From Acidimicrobiales bacterium (GTDB lineage Bacteria > Actinomycetota > Acidimicrobiia > Acidimicrobiales > SHLQ01), in assembly GCA_020628865.1 (NCBI GenBank), contig JAHDEJ010000014.1, forward strand, positions 1-54,332: a DNA stretch of 54,332 bases, written 5' to 3'. This document shows positions 16,829 through 25,849 of the stretch, one piece after another (position 1 is the first letter of the stretch; each line of letters opens with the position of its first letter). The notes below the pieces were generated by a model that was given only the letters and a program-made list of their open reading frames with translations, was not told where the DNA came from and ran no database searches. The position numbers and the translations under genes were made by a program.

Positions 16829-18181
16829 TCAGTTCCCCCGTGGGTAACTGAAGTCCGCAATGGCTGCTCCGTCAGGCGCAACGACGTTGATCGCTCCGTC
16901 CTGAACCTGCACGGTTCCCATTGGCTTGGACGTGTTGACGCCACGGTCGTCGAATCCGATCGGGCCGTAGAACGTGTCGACGTTCATGGCACGAAGTGCG
17001 TCGCGAACGGCGGCGGTGTCGGTGGTTCCTGCCTGTTCGATTGCGATGTGCAATGCAAGTCCCGAAGCCGCCGCTGACGCTGCCTGGTAGACCGGAGCCT
17101 CACCCCAGTACGACTCGTAGCGGGTAGCAAAGTCCTGCGCTGATCCCAGCCACTCGCCCGAGTACGCCATCGTTGGCTCCCACTGCGTCGGGCCGACGAC
17201 GCCCTCGACCGAGTCACCGAGCTCGTCGATGAGCTTCGGATTCGATGGACCGACAGTGATGAGCATTCCGTCAGGCGCGAAGCCCACATCGTCAGCTGCG
17301 TTGGTGAACAACACCGCGTCGATGTAGTGGCCGCCACCGATGAAGATGTCCGGCTCAAGCTCACGGAACTTCGAGATGATCGGGCTCAGGTCGGTTGGGT
17401 CCTTCGGGTACGTCTCGACAGCAAGCACCTCAATGCCGTTGTCCTCGAGGTGCTTGATGGCGCCGTTCGCCACTGCCGTTGGGAACGAGGTGTCCTCGTA
17501 CGCAACAACCGCGGTCTTGGCTCCCTTGGCTGCAAACGCCTCGATACCGGACTTGGTGTAGTCCGACGCAACGGTCGCGACCAGGAACAGGTTCTGGAAG
17601 TCGCGTTCGAACATCGAGTCCGAGGTTCCGTTGCCCTCAACCATGATCACGTCAGCTGCTTCGGAAATCGCCGAGGCGCCGGTCGTCAGACCGCTGGAGT
17701 ACGGGCCGAGCAGGAACTCGACGCCGTCCTCATCGATCAGACGTTGCACGAGGTTCGCTGCAGTGTCTGCGTCGGACTCGTCGTCGTAGTAGATGATCTC
17801 GACCTCGTAGCGGCCGTCCGGCAGCTGGATGCCGCCGTACTCCTCGTTGACCCACTTGGCCCAGGTGTCGTAGCCCTGACGGGAGTCTTTGCCTTCGACC
17901 GAGAACTTGCCCGTCTCGCTCAGTGCGGCGCCGATCTTGATGGTGCCGACGATGGTGTCCGCCCCCTCTTCGGCCATGGCGTCATCTTCTGCGCCGTCGT
18001 CCGTGGCGACGTCTGCGGCATCTTCGGCCACGTCCTCCACAGTGTCCTGGGCGGACTCTGCGGCATCAGCCACAGCTTCTCCGGCCGAATCCACGACATC
18101 TGTTGCATCGCTACCGCATGCAGCGGCGACGAGCCCAAATGCCATGAACAGTGCGAGCGCCAAGCGCAAGCGTTTCCTCAT
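16829..18181 (-). CDS. livK: Periplasmic-type substrate-binding lipoprotein (LivK family)
   Basis: This 450-residue protein begins with a lipoprotein signal peptide; the lipobox cysteine is C22 (LVAAAC). About 55 residues of highly acidic, alanine-rich linker follow (repeated A-D-E-V), then a type I periplasmic binding fold starting IKIGAALSETGKFS. The fold is about 370 residues, normal for LivJ/K and amide-binding proteins. The start has an excellent ribosome site (AGGAGGGG). The gene heads the livKHMGF operon and is separated from livH by a hairpin. The ligand could be a branched-chain amino acid, an amide or urea; no urease or amidase gene is nearby to decide. Confidence 0.9.
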   Translation of the reverse strand: MRKRLRLALALFMAFGLVAAACGSDATDVVDSAGEAVADAAESAQDTVEDVAEDAADVATDDGAEDDAMAEEGADTIVGTIKIGAALSETGKFSVEGKDSRQGYDTWAKWVNEEYGGIQLPDGRYEVEIIYYDDESDADTAANLVQRLIDEDGVEFLLGPYSSGLTTGASAISEAADVIMVEGNGTSDSMFERDFQNLFLVATVASDYTKSGIEAFAAKGAKTAVVAYEDTSFPTAVANGAIKHLEDNGIEVLAVETYPKDPTDLSPIISKFRELEPDIFIGGGHYIDAVLFTNAADDVGFAPDGMLITVGPSNPKLIDELGDSVEGVVGPTQWEPTMAYSGEWLGSAQDFATRYESYWGEAPVYQAASAAASGLALHIAIEQAGTTDTAAVRDALRAMNVDTFYGPIGFDDRGVNTSKPMGTVQVQDGAINVVAPDGAAIADFSYPRGN

Positions 18182-18338
18182 GGGATTCCCCTCCTGGTGA
18201 AAATTGGCCGCGGGACAGCGGCCGTTTGCCTTACCCGGCTGAACTTACGGAGGGGCCGAATAGCAAGTCTCTAAACAACGGGCGTTACGCATAGACAATT
18301 CGTAAACCCTGGGAGACAACCACCGGGCGGCCACGATG

Positions 18339-19019
18339 TCAGTCGCCCAACCGGTAGCCGAGGCCGTGCTCCGTCGCAAAGTACGGCGTCTCGTCTTCGC
18401 TCTCGATCTTGTTGCGGAGGCGACTGACGTAGATGCGGATGTAGTGGGTCTCGGTTTCGTAGCCGGGCCCCCAAACGGCGGACAGCACCATCTGATGCGG
18501 CACGGTCTTGTTGAGATTGACGGCGTAGGTACGCAGCACGCTGAACTCGGTACGCGTGAGGTTGAGCTCCTCGTCCCGCAGCCACGCTCGGTTCGCATCG
18601 ACATCGACCCGCAGGTCCCGGAACTCGATCGCTTCGCGCGCCGCGACCGAGTCCCGCGATTGGGATCGACGCAACACTGACCGAAGGCGGGCGAGCAACT
18701 CTTCGACCCCGAACGGCTTCGTGAGGCAGTCGTCGGCTCCGCAGTCGAGGGCCAGCACAATGTCTCGTTCATCGCCCATCGCCGTCAACACGACCACGGG
18801 AACATCGCTGAACTGACGGAGCTGACGGCAGGTTTCGTAGCCGTCGAGGTGCGGCATCATGATGTCGAGAATGACCAGATCAGGTTGTTCGTGACGAACC
18901 ATCGCCAACGCTTCGAGACCGTTCGACGCCTGATGGACCGTGAACTCGCGAGCCTCGAGGTTCCGACGAACGAACTCACGCATGGGGGCATCATCGTCGA
19001 CGATGAGGATCGAGGTCAT
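18339..19019 (-). CDS. OmpR/KdpE-type response regulator
   Basis: This 226-residue regulator has a receiver domain with acidic pocket D8-D9-D10, phosphoacceptor D52 (LVILDIMMP), T79 and K101 (LTKPFG), then a winged-helix DNA-binding domain (LNLTRTEFSVL, THYIRIYVSRLRNKIE). The ATG overlaps the kinase TGA by 4 bp, so the pair is co-translated. The target genes are not identified; the liv operon lies immediately downstream on the same strand with a 157-bp gap. The sequence is close to the KdpE/MtrA sort but not specific enough to name. Confidence 0.92.
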   Translation of the reverse strand: MTSILIVDDDAPMREFVRRNLEAREFTVHQASNGLEALAMVRHEQPDLVILDIMMPHLDGYETCRQLRQFSDVPVVVLTAMGDERDIVLALDCGADDCLTKPFGVEELLARLRSVLRRSQSRDSVAAREAIEFRDLRVDVDANRAWLRDEELNLTRTEFSVLRTYAVNLNKTVPHQMVLSAVWGPGYETETHYIRIYVSRLRNKIESEDETPYFATEHGLGYRLGD

Positions 19020-21343
19020 GCGTGCTCGCGAAGGCGAATGAGCCGCGGAAGAGAGAATCGGAACTCGGCGCCGGTTCCTTCCGTCGGATCAGTGATCCAC
19101 ATGCGGCCCCCATGGGCCTCCACGAAGCCCTTCGAGATGGCGAGGCCGAGCCCCACGCCCCCATGCTCGGCTGCCAGGCCTGTCTCTCCGCGCACGAAGG
19201 TGTCGAAGACATGGTCACGCAACGCGGGATCGATACCACGCCCGTGATCCCGAACGCAGAACTCCACGGCATCTTGCGTGGTCACAACCGACACTTCCAC
19301 CACCGCGTCTCGGGGCGAGTACTTGCAGGCGTTCTCGATCAGGTTCCGGAGGCTGGTCACGATCCTGGCTGCGTCGATGTCGACCGCGCCATGCGGCAGC
19401 TGGCCGATTCGAATTCGATGCGCCTCATGTGGAAGCCCGTCAACCACAGTGTCCACGATCACCGACAACGCCACCGGCATCTTCTGCAACGAGACCATGC
19501 CCGCATCGATCCTGCGCATGTCGAGAATGCGCTGCACGAGTTCGGTGAGGCGATCAGCTTCAGCACTCACGAGCTGGAGGAACTCGTTCTGATCGGCCGG
19601 GTTCCAGCTCACGTCTTCAGCAAGCAGCGTGGTGGCGTACCCCTTGATGAGCGCAAGCGGCGTGCGAAATTCGTGAGAGACCGCCGCCAGCAGTCCCGAC
19701 TTCATTCGTTCCAGCTCACGATCACGACTCACATCGGACCACGTCTGCCCGCTGCCGATCTCCTCCCCTCGAACGTCCCGAACGACGAACCTGCGGATCC
19801 GAACACTCCGTACCTCCTCGCCCACGGGCACGTCCACGTCGAGCCATGCGTCGGACGACGAAGGCAGCGCACCAAGATCAAGTGCGAGGTTCTGGCCGGC
19901 GGTTCCACCCACTGCGTTGGCCAGGAGTTCGTCAGCCCGAGCACCGCGAGACAGCGGGAAGGCAGCGGGGAGGAACTGTTGCATCGTGGCGTTGGCAAAG
20001 AGCACCCGACCGTCCGCCCCCTCGACGAGGATTCCCTGCTCCACACTCTCGACGATCGCCTCGAGCCGCGACGTCTGGCTGCGGAGTCGGGCATCGGTCT
20101 GGGCGAAGAGTTCAGCGTTCCGCAATGCGGCACCGGCGATGCTGGCAAAGGACTTGGAGAGCTCGATCTCATCCCACGACCATGCCCGAGGCTCAACCGA
20201 GTGCAGGACGAGCGCAGTCGCCACCTCCAGGCCGCTGGAGAGCGGCACAGCGAGAATGCTGCGGTAGCCGTGCCGACGGCCCCGCTCGCGCAGCTCCGTC
20301 CCTGCGACCTCGGACTCGGTGTCGGTCACCTGAACCGGCACACCCTCCCGGATCGACCGGAGGGACGGTTGGGTCTCGATGGCTCGGACGGTCTGCATTT
20401 CGGCGATCCAGCCATCCGGGTGCCCGCGCGATGCGGCCACCTCAAAGGCCTGTCGACGACTGTCATGATGCAGGATCGCTGCCCGATCGATCGAAAGCAG
20501 TCGTTGCAGGTGCTCGAGGGCGGTCTCCAGGACGACCCCCGGTTCGAGTGAGCCACCGAGTGCGCTCGCCGCCTGAAACAACCCCTCGGCCTGACGAAAA
20601 CCGCGAGTCGAGTCCTTCTCGATCTCCAACAGCGTCTCGCCCAACCGTTGCAGTTCGAGGGGTCGCGGTGGAATCGCTGCGAGCCCGGCTCGCGTCTCCG
20701 CTCGGACCTCGCCGCGCACACGAAGATCCTCAGTGGCGTCCACGAGCATCTCCAACGGGCGCACGACCCGCCGATGCAAGCCGATTGCGATGGTGAGCAA
20801 GACGCCCACCATCGCAATCGTTCCCAACGTCAGGGCCACCACTGTTCCGGTGAGAAAACCCAACGCATCGGGCGCCGGACGGCCAACGATGAGGGTTCGA
20901 TCGTCGCGGGCGACCACGCGGCTGAACCACCACGTCGTCCCGGAGGGATCTTCGTCGGTGAACGATCGAGTCGGGCTTGCGCGAGCGTCGTCGGCAACGT
21001 CGCGCCACCAGCTGCGGAGGTCGACCGATTCGCTTGCGGCGTCCGATGTCCATACCGCAGCCAGGCTTCCATCGGGTTCGAGCAGCAGCCCTTGATGCCC
21101 TGAGGCATCGAGAAGGCTGCCGATCGACGCAGTTGGCGCCAGGCCGATCACCGCGCTCAACGCCAGATCCTCATCCCGCTCTGCTGTCACCGCCGCCCGA
21201 TATCCAACGGTTGCGACCACCACCGGCCCCAGGAGAGCGGCCAGAAGCAGCCCCGCAACAACCCGGCGAAGAAGCGCCGATGCGCGCCGGTTGGCGTCCG
21301 GGTCTTCCCAGATCTGACCACTATCGCTCTCGGTCGTGTACAT
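19016..21343 (-). CDS. Membrane sensor histidine kinase with HAMP, GAF and PAS-like domains
   Basis: This 775-residue kinase has an N-terminal membrane helix, an external domain of about 130 residues, a second helix (LTLGTIAMVGVLLTIAIGL), a HAMP linker, a GAF domain around 275-420 and a PAS-like segment around 435-530. HisKA follows with the phosphorylated histidine in SHEFRTPLA near residue 557, then a HATPase domain with N-box NLIENACKYS and G-box DHGRGID. The ATG at 21343 is chosen over upstream starts because it precedes the first membrane helix and follows a GGTGGAG ribosome site that lies in a small hairpin. It is paired with the regulator at 18339. The external domain suggests an extracellular signal; the ligand is unknown. 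Confidence 0.9.
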   Translation of the reverse strand: MYTTESDSGQIWEDPDANRRASALLRRVVAGLLLAALLGPVVVATVGYRAAVTAERDEDLALSAVIGLAPTASIGSLLDASGHQGLLLEPDGSLAAVWTSDAASESVDLRSWWRDVADDARASPTRSFTDEDPSGTTWWFSRVVARDDRTLIVGRPAPDALGFLTGTVVALTLGTIAMVGVLLTIAIGLHRRVVRPLEMLVDATEDLRVRGEVRAETRAGLAAIPPRPLELQRLGETLLEIEKDSTRGFRQAEGLFQAASALGGSLEPGVVLETALEHLQRLLSIDRAAILHHDSRRQAFEVAASRGHPDGWIAEMQTVRAIETQPSLRSIREGVPVQVTDTESEVAGTELRERGRRHGYRSILAVPLSSGLEVATALVLHSVEPRAWSWDEIELSKSFASIAGAALRNAELFAQTDARLRSQTSRLEAIVESVEQGILVEGADGRVLFANATMQQFLPAAFPLSRGARADELLANAVGGTAGQNLALDLGALPSSSDAWLDVDVPVGEEVRSVRIRRFVVRDVRGEEIGSGQTWSDVSRDRELERMKSGLLAAVSHEFRTPLALIKGYATTLLAEDVSWNPADQNEFLQLVSAEADRLTELVQRILDMRRIDAGMVSLQKMPVALSVIVDTVVDGLPHEAHRIRIGQLPHGAVDIDAARIVTSLRNLIENACKYSPRDAVVEVSVVTTQDAVEFCVRDHGRGIDPALRDHVFDTFVRGETGLAAEHGGVGLGLAISKGFVEAHGGRMWITDPTEGTGAEFRFSLPRLIRLREHA

Positions 21344-21715
21344 GGCAACAACTCCACCCGAAAGGGTGGGCCACGAATGTCTCGAATGCAATCCCCGCCG
21401 TACGCATTGGGTCGCTTGTTTATGAGCTTTTGACGATTTGACGCCGCGATGGGCGCCCGACCGGCCGCCTACCGTCTCGGGCTGGCACGACGACAACCGC
21501 TGCACGCCCTTCGCTTGAGCGCCGATGCACAATCAGCATCAAACGGTCACGTCGTTGCAGTTGGGTGAAGAGGCAGCGACGGCGCTACAGCAATCGACGA
21601 GAATACCGATCCTTCGATTGGGCAGGTCGGCGTCGTAGGAGTCCACCCAACTGCACGCCACTTTCGACCAGTCCACCGGTTCGTCCGGTCATGAGCAAAC
21701 AGACCCTGGTGCGCC
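21344..21715. other. 372-bp intergenic region without a gene, with nested inverted repeats
   Basis: No convincing coding frame lies here. From the left it holds the kinase leader hairpin (21354-21369). Then come a 12-bp perfect inverted repeat TGCAGTTGGGTG (21556-21567) / CACCCAACTGCA (21644-21655) enclosing a second, 7-bp inverted repeat CAATCGA (21591-21597) / TCGATTG (21614-21620), and the left arm of the mftF 3' hairpin. The nested repeats look like a structured RNA or leader, but the transcribed strand is unknown. Confidence 0.5.
21354..21369 (-). promoter_or_regulatory. Hairpin overlapping the histidine kinase ribosome-binding site
   Basis: On the transcribed strand CCACCC (21369-21364) pairs with GGGTGG (21359-21354) around a UUUC loop. 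The 3' arm contains most of the GGGTGGAG Shine-Dalgarno used by the kinase start at 21343. Folding would hide the ribosome site, which could keep kinase levels low or make translation conditional. Confidence 0.4.
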
Positions 21716-21728
21716 TCATGACCGGACG
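21682..21728 (-). terminator. 14-bp perfect hairpin containing the mftF stop codon
   Basis: The arms CGTCCGGTCATGAG (21682-21695) and CTCATGACCGGACG (21715-21728) are perfectly complementary across a 19-nt loop. The mftF stop codon (21716-21718) lies inside one arm, so the hairpin forms only from the very end of the mRNA. No U-tract is seen. A role in 3'-end formation or mRNA stability is likely. Confidence 0.6.
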
Positions 21729-23143
21729 GACTCCCCCCGCTGCTCATCGCGGCGCAGCCCGGGGATGCCGGTGAAGCGCGGGCGGATCGCCCCGAGTGAC
21801 CGCTCGGCCCACATCCCCCTCCACACGCCGGTGCAGTAGGCGGCATCGTCCAGCGTCCGCAGCGCGATCCAACGAACGGGGTCGATGTCGGGGCGGACCT
21901 CCACCCACTCCACGGTCGGTGCCGCCACGAGCGCTGCGAGAAGTGGCCCCGGACGTCGGGCACGCACTGCGGCGACGACGGCAATCGGCAGCCAGGCCCG
22001 GCCGACTGCCTGGGCGAGCCAACGGCCGCTGAACAACGTGCCTCGCCCGCCAAGGCGAAACGCCGTTTCGACAGGGTCGGAGACCGACCCGCGCAAGCGG
22101 CGGGCGAGCGCAGCCGTGCTCCCCACACCGAGCGCGAGGCCCATGGCGCGGACCGGGCCGCGGCCGAAGGCCAGGAGCAGCCAGGTCGCCAGACTCCACG
22201 CATTGAGCCGAACCGGAGCCGCAGACCCCGGATGCCGCTGGTCGAGCGGTGCAGCAGCCGAGCCATAGCCAATGCGTTGTTGCCACATCGACCGCCACGA
22301 TGCTCGAGGCGCATGCACCGCGCTCGCCTCCGGCGCATACCGCACCCGCCAGCCGGCCCGATCGAGCCGCCACACGAGATCCACGTCCTCGCCGAAGCGA
22401 AGTCCGGCATCGAACCCGTCGAGTTGCTCGAACGCGGAGCGGCGGACGAGCAGCACGGCCGTGGGAACGTGCGAGACGCGTGCGTCCGACCGTACCCGGG
22501 ACGGGCGGGGGCCGAGGTCGAGGGGCGAACGGTACGACTCGTAACGGCCGCGAAGTCCCGCCGCCGGACCGGACCGGACTCGTGGCGCCACTGCGCCGAC
22601 CTGCGGGTCGGCGAAATGTCCGGCAAGCAGCGCAGTCGCCCCTTCGTCCAGCGTCACCCCCGCATCGATGAAGCCGATGATCGGGGCCGCGCCCTCAGCA
22701 GCCCCCGTCGTGCGAGCAACTCCCGGGCCTGCGTTGTCGACGATTCGGATGTATCGCCAGCCCTGCTCCGCACACCGTCGACGCAGCTCGTCGGCGTTCG
22801 GGCCGCCGTCGTGCACCACCGTGGTTCCGGCGGGAAGGGTCGGGGCGATCGGTTCGGCGCCGTCGTACACGGGAACGACCCAGTCGACCTCTGCGTCATC
22901 CAGCGGCTCCGGCACCGGGTTCGCCATCCCCGCATCGGTGAGCGACCGCCAGAGCCGACCGACCGCCGGTGTCCACGAGGGCGTCGTTTCGGATCGAAGC
23001 CCGGCGACAAGCTCCATCCCCCGACCCGAAAGACGAAGGATCCGAAGCGGCGAACCACCCACCAGAGAACGCGCGTCGTGGTCGATCTGCACGTCCGACT
23101 CGAGGACCACCGGAAGCCCCTCCGGCAGTTGCGATGGCTCCAT
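21716..23143 (-). CDS. mftF: Mycofactocin system glycosyltransferase MftF
   Basis: This 475-residue protein is a GT-A type glycosyltransferase that adds glucose units to premycofactocin. The N-terminal 85 residues are a family-specific domain (LRILRLSGRGMELVAGL). The GT2 core follows, with VDWVVPVYDGAE, IGFIDAGVTL in the DxD position and FGEDVDLVWRLDRAGWRVRY, then hydrophobic C-terminal helices. It is divergent from mftABC over 50 bp and probably has a leaderless promoter (TACGCT at 23152-23157 on the other strand). Finding it next to mftA makes the assignment secure. It is the outermost gene of this mft block. Confidence 0.93.
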   Translation of the reverse strand: MEPSQLPEGLPVVLESDVQIDHDARSLVGGSPLRILRLSGRGMELVAGLRSETTPSWTPAVGRLWRSLTDAGMANPVPEPLDDAEVDWVVPVYDGAEPIAPTLPAGTTVVHDGGPNADELRRRCAEQGWRYIRIVDNAGPGVARTTGAAEGAAPIIGFIDAGVTLDEGATALLAGHFADPQVGAVAPRVRSGPAAGLRGRYESYRSPLDLGPRPSRVRSDARVSHVPTAVLLVRRSAFEQLDGFDAGLRFGEDVDLVWRLDRAGWRVRYAPEASAVHAPRASWRSMWQQRIGYGSAAAPLDQRHPGSAAPVRLNAWSLATWLLLAFGRGPVRAMGLALGVGSTAALARRLRGSVSDPVETAFRLGGRGTLFSGRWLAQAVGRAWLPIAVVAAVRARRPGPLLAALVAAPTVEWVEVRPDIDPVRWIALRTLDDAAYCTGVWRGMWAERSLGAIRPRFTGIPGLRRDEQRGESVRS

Positions 23144-23193
23144 GGCGCTGCAGCGTAGTAATTTGATGAGCGCACGACCGACAGGGAGCCATC

Positions 23194-23316
23194 ATGCAGC
23201 CAGAAGCCACCGACGAACTCGAGACCGAAACCGTCGAAGAGACCGACGCCGAGCTCGTGGAAGAGGAGCTGCTGGTCGAGGAGATCTCCATCGACGGCAT
23301 GTGCGGCGTCTACTGA
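23194..23316 (+). CDS. mftA: Mycofactocin precursor peptide MftA
   Basis: This 40-residue peptide follows a GGGAG ribosome site. It is strongly acidic (long runs of E, T and D) and ends with the diagnostic core IDGMCGVY, whose terminal Val-Tyr is decarboxylated and cross-linked by MftC. It is followed by mftB after 5 bp. The gene is below the size many gene callers accept. Confidence 0.95.
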   Translation: MQPEATDELETETVEETDAELVEEELLVEEISIDGMCGVY

Positions 23317-23321
23317 ATCGG

Positions 23322-23618
23322 GTGCAACCACTCGCTTCTGATCAGGCCTGGACCCTCAGCTCGTCCATCGGACTGCGGCCCGAACCGTTCGGCGCGCTGG
23401 CGTACCACTTCGAGTCCCGCCGCCTGGTCTTCCTCAAAACCAACGACCTCGTCGACCTGGTCCGCTCGCTGGCCGACCATCCGACGATGAACGACGCACT
23501 GGATGCAGCCGGGCTGGAAGGCCGACGTCGCACCAGCCACCTCACCGCACTCGCCTCCCTCGCCGACGCCGGCGTGATCGAGCTGCGCTCACCGATCCCC
23601 GCCGAGGCCACCACATGA
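23322..23618 (+). CDS. mftB: Mycofactocin peptide chaperone MftB
   Basis: This 98-residue protein is the RiPP recognition element that binds MftA and presents it to the radical SAM enzyme. It shows the PqqD-like pattern LRPEPFGALAYHFESRRLVF followed by a helical segment (DALDAAGL). The start is the GTG 5 bp after the mftA stop, without a strong ribosome site, implying coupling. The end overlaps mftC by ATGA. Confidence 0.92.
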   Translation: MQPLASDQAWTLSSSIGLRPEPFGALAYHFESRRLVFLKTNDLVDLVRSLADHPTMNDALDAAGLEGRRRTSHLTALASLADAGVIELRSPIPAEATT

Positions 23619-24763
23619 CCACACGAACACCCCCGTTGACCGAGCAGCTCAAGCGCGGGCTGGACGCTCCCATCTGCCTGACCTGGGAACTCACTTACGC
23701 CTGCAACCTCGATTGCCTCCATTGCCTCAGCGCCTCGGGACGACGCGACCCGAACGAGCTGAGCACCGAGGAGTGCCTCGCCGTCATCGACGAGCTGAAC
23801 CGCCTGCAGGTGTTCTATGTGAACATCGGTGGCGGCGAGCCGATGATCCGCCGGGACTTCCACACCATCGTGGACCACGCCATCGCCAACCACGTGGGCG
23901 TCAAGTTCTCGACCAACGGCACCTTCCTCGACAAGGAAGCCGCACGGCGCTTTGCCTCGATGGACATGCTCGACATCCAGATCAGCCTCGACGGATTCGA
24001 CGCCGGCACGAACGACGCACTTCGCGGCGAGGGCAGCTGGGCGGCCGCCCGCCAAGCCATGGACAATCTGGCGGCCGCCGATTTCGGCGAGTTCAAAATC
24101 TCGATCGTCGCCACTCGCCACAACGTGAGCCAGCTCGACGACTACAAGCAGATGGCCGACGACTACGGCGCGCAGCTCCGGCTCACCCGCCTCCGACCGT
24201 CCGGCCGCGGCGTCGACAGCTATCAGGACCTTCGCCTCAGCCACCAGCAACAGCGCGACGTCTACCACTGGATCATGGATCGACCCGACGTCCTGACCGG
24301 CGATTCGTTCTTCCACCTCAACGCCCTGGGCGAGTCACTCCCCGGCCTCAACATGTGCGGGGCCGGCCGAATCGTCTGCCTGATCGACCCGGTCGGCGAC
24401 GTCTACGCCTGCCCGTTCGTCATCCACGACGAGTTCAAAGCCGGCAACGTCCGTGACGCTGGCGGCTTCACCGGCGTCTGGCAGAACTCCGAACGATTCC
24501 TGGAGCTCCGAGAGCCCGAGAGCGCTGGGGCCTGCGCATCCTGTGGCAGCTTCGACGCCTGCGGCGGCGGGTGCATGGCCAGCAAGTTCTTCACCGGTCT
24601 CCCACTCGACGGCCCGGACCCGGACTGTGTGTGGGGGCACGCCGACGACGCGCTTGCCGCCGTCGACGGATCGGCCATCCCGCGGATGACCAGCGATCAC
24701 TCCAAGCCGGGTGCACGAACCGACGCGTCGGTTCCCGTGCTGCTCACCACGAAGCGCCCCTAG
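23615..24763 (+). CDS. mftC: Mycofactocin radical SAM maturase MftC
   Basis: This 382-residue radical SAM enzyme oxidatively decarboxylates the MftA C-terminal tyrosine and forms the valine-tyrosine cross-link. The CxxxCxxC motif is C30, C34, C37 (YACNLDCLHC), and GGGEPM is the SAM-binding motif. The C-terminal SPASM region carries the auxiliary cluster cysteines (GACASCGSFDACGGGCM, PDPDC). It overlaps mftB by 4 bp and ends the rightward mft block. The next gene is convergent. Confidence 0.95.
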   Translation: MTTRTPPLTEQLKRGLDAPICLTWELTYACNLDCLHCLSASGRRDPNELSTEECLAVIDELNRLQVFYVNIGGGEPMIRRDFHTIVDHAIANHVGVKFSTNGTFLDKEAARRFASMDMLDIQISLDGFDAGTNDALRGEGSWAAARQAMDNLAAADFGEFKISIVATRHNVSQLDDYKQMADDYGAQLRLTRLRPSGRGVDSYQDLRLSHQQQRDVYHWIMDRPDVLTGDSFFHLNALGESLPGLNMCGAGRIVCLIDPVGDVYACPFVIHDEFKAGNVRDAGGFTGVWQNSERFLELREPESAGACASCGSFDACGGGCMASKFFTGLPLDGPDPDCVWGHADDALAAVDGSAIPRMTSDHSKPGARTDASVPVLLTTKRP

Positions 24764-24773
24764 ACGCGCCAAA

Positions 24774-24806
24774 CCCGTCGGCCCGAGCGAAGTCGGAACC
24801 GACGGG
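24774..24806. terminator. Possible bidirectional terminator hairpin
   Basis: CCCGTCGG (24774-24781) and CCGACGGG (24799-24806) are complementary over 8 bp around a 17-nt loop. The hairpin lies in the 52-bp space between mftC and the convergent small gene, where transcription from both sides should end. No U-tract is present. Confidence 0.4.
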
Positions 24807-24815
24807 AATGGAGAA

Positions 24816-25118
24816 TCAGACCTTCTTGCGAGGGATGTCGGCGTTCTTCAGCACCTTGCCGTCGGCATCGAGAATGCCGGCCTTGGTACCGATGGACAGC
24901 GTGTTCGCAAGCACCAGATCGGCGCCGTTGATCATCACCCACTTGTAGCCCTCAAGCTTCTTCGCACGCTTGAAGACCTTCTTCATGTCGTTCAACTCCG
25001 CGGCAAGCAGAAGCTGCCCCTTGTCGAACACCATGTCGGCCTTGCCGCTCTCATCGGCCGAAGCGCCGACGGTTTCTGCGGCCTGGGCCATCATCTGGTC
25101 GTGGTTCAAGCGGGCCAT
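24816..25118 (-). CDS. Unrecognised 100-aa protein at the end of the PTS operon
   Basis: This 100-residue soluble protein has no motif I know. It is lysine-rich, with the central KVFKRAKKLEGYKWVMI and the ends MARLNHDQMMAQAAETVG and ADIPRKKV. The ATG shares one base with the EIIA-HPr stop, so it is clearly the last gene of the PTS operon and translationally coupled. It could be a small regulatory or enzymatic partner of the transporter, but nothing in the sequence shows which. Confidence 0.65.
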   Translation of the reverse strand: MARLNHDQMMAQAAETVGASADESGKADMVFDKGQLLLAAELNDMKKVFKRAKKLEGYKWVMINGADLVLANTLSIGTKAGILDADGKVLKNADIPRKKV

Positions 25119-25849
25119 CAGAGTTCTGCTTCCGGTGTGGTGAGAATGCGGGTGACTTCGGCCAGCGCGGCATCGCCGTCTTCGCCGGTCACGTCGATTG
25201 ACACCGTATCGTTCGAAACGGCCCCGAGCGACAGCAGGCTCATGATGCTGTTCGCCTTGGCGGAACGGCCGTCCTTCGAGATGAGGATCTCGCCGTCGTA
25301 CGCCTTGGCGTACTCCACGATCAGGCTTGCGGGGCGGGCATGAAGGCCGGCCTCGCTGGTGATGGTGACCTCGGCGCTGACGGAGTCGGGCTCGTCGTCC
25401 TCCACCGGCGTGTTCAGCGTGGCGTGCAGGTGGGCGGCATCGGTCGTGCTGCCGAGTTCGGCGGCCAGATCCTCGTCCTGCAGAACCTCGGCGATGTGCG
25501 ACAGGATCTGCACGTGCTCTTCGCCACTGGCGGCGAGTCCGATCACAAGGTGTGCCGTGCCGACGCCCCAGTCGATCCCCTCGGGGTACTGGGCCACGAC
25601 GATGCCGGTGCGCTGGATGGCTTCCTTGCTTTCGAAGGTGCCGTGCGGCATCGCCACACCGTTGCCGAGGAAGGTCGAGACCTTCTGCTCACGCTCGAGC
25701 ATGCCGTCCACGTAGTCGCTGGTGGCGTGTCCCCGCTCGACCAGCATGTTGCCGACGAACGAGATCGCTTCGTTCATGGAAACGCTCGGAAGTCCGATGA
25801 CGACGGCTTCACGGGCGAGGAGTTGATCATCTTGGGTGGCTGGGCTCAC
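25118..25849 (-). CDS. PTS fusion protein: mannitol/fructose EIIA plus HPr
   Basis: This 243-residue protein fuses two phosphocarrier domains. The EIIA domain of the mannitol/fructose class (residues about 10-150) has its phosphorylated histidine at H69 (AMPHGTFESK). A short acidic linker leads to HPr (about 157-243), with H170 in GLHARPAS and the regulatory serine equivalent S201 in NSIMSLLSLG. Phosphate passes from EI to HPr, then to EIIA and EIIB. The start is a GTG overlapping the EIIB stop by 4 bp. FruB-type proteins have the same pair of domains, but here the EIIA is next to a mannitol-type EIIB. Confidence 0.92.
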   Translation of the reverse strand: MSPATQDDQLLAREAVVIGLPSVSMNEAISFVGNMLVERGHATSDYVDGMLEREQKVSTFLGNGVAMPHGTFESKEAIQRTGIVVAQYPEGIDWGVGTAHLVIGLAASGEEHVQILSHIAEVLQDEDLAAELGSTTDAAHLHATLNTPVEDDEPDSVSAEVTITSEAGLHARPASLIVEYAKAYDGEILISKDGRSAKANSIMSLLSLGAVSNDTVSIDVTGEDGDAALAEVTRILTTPEAEL

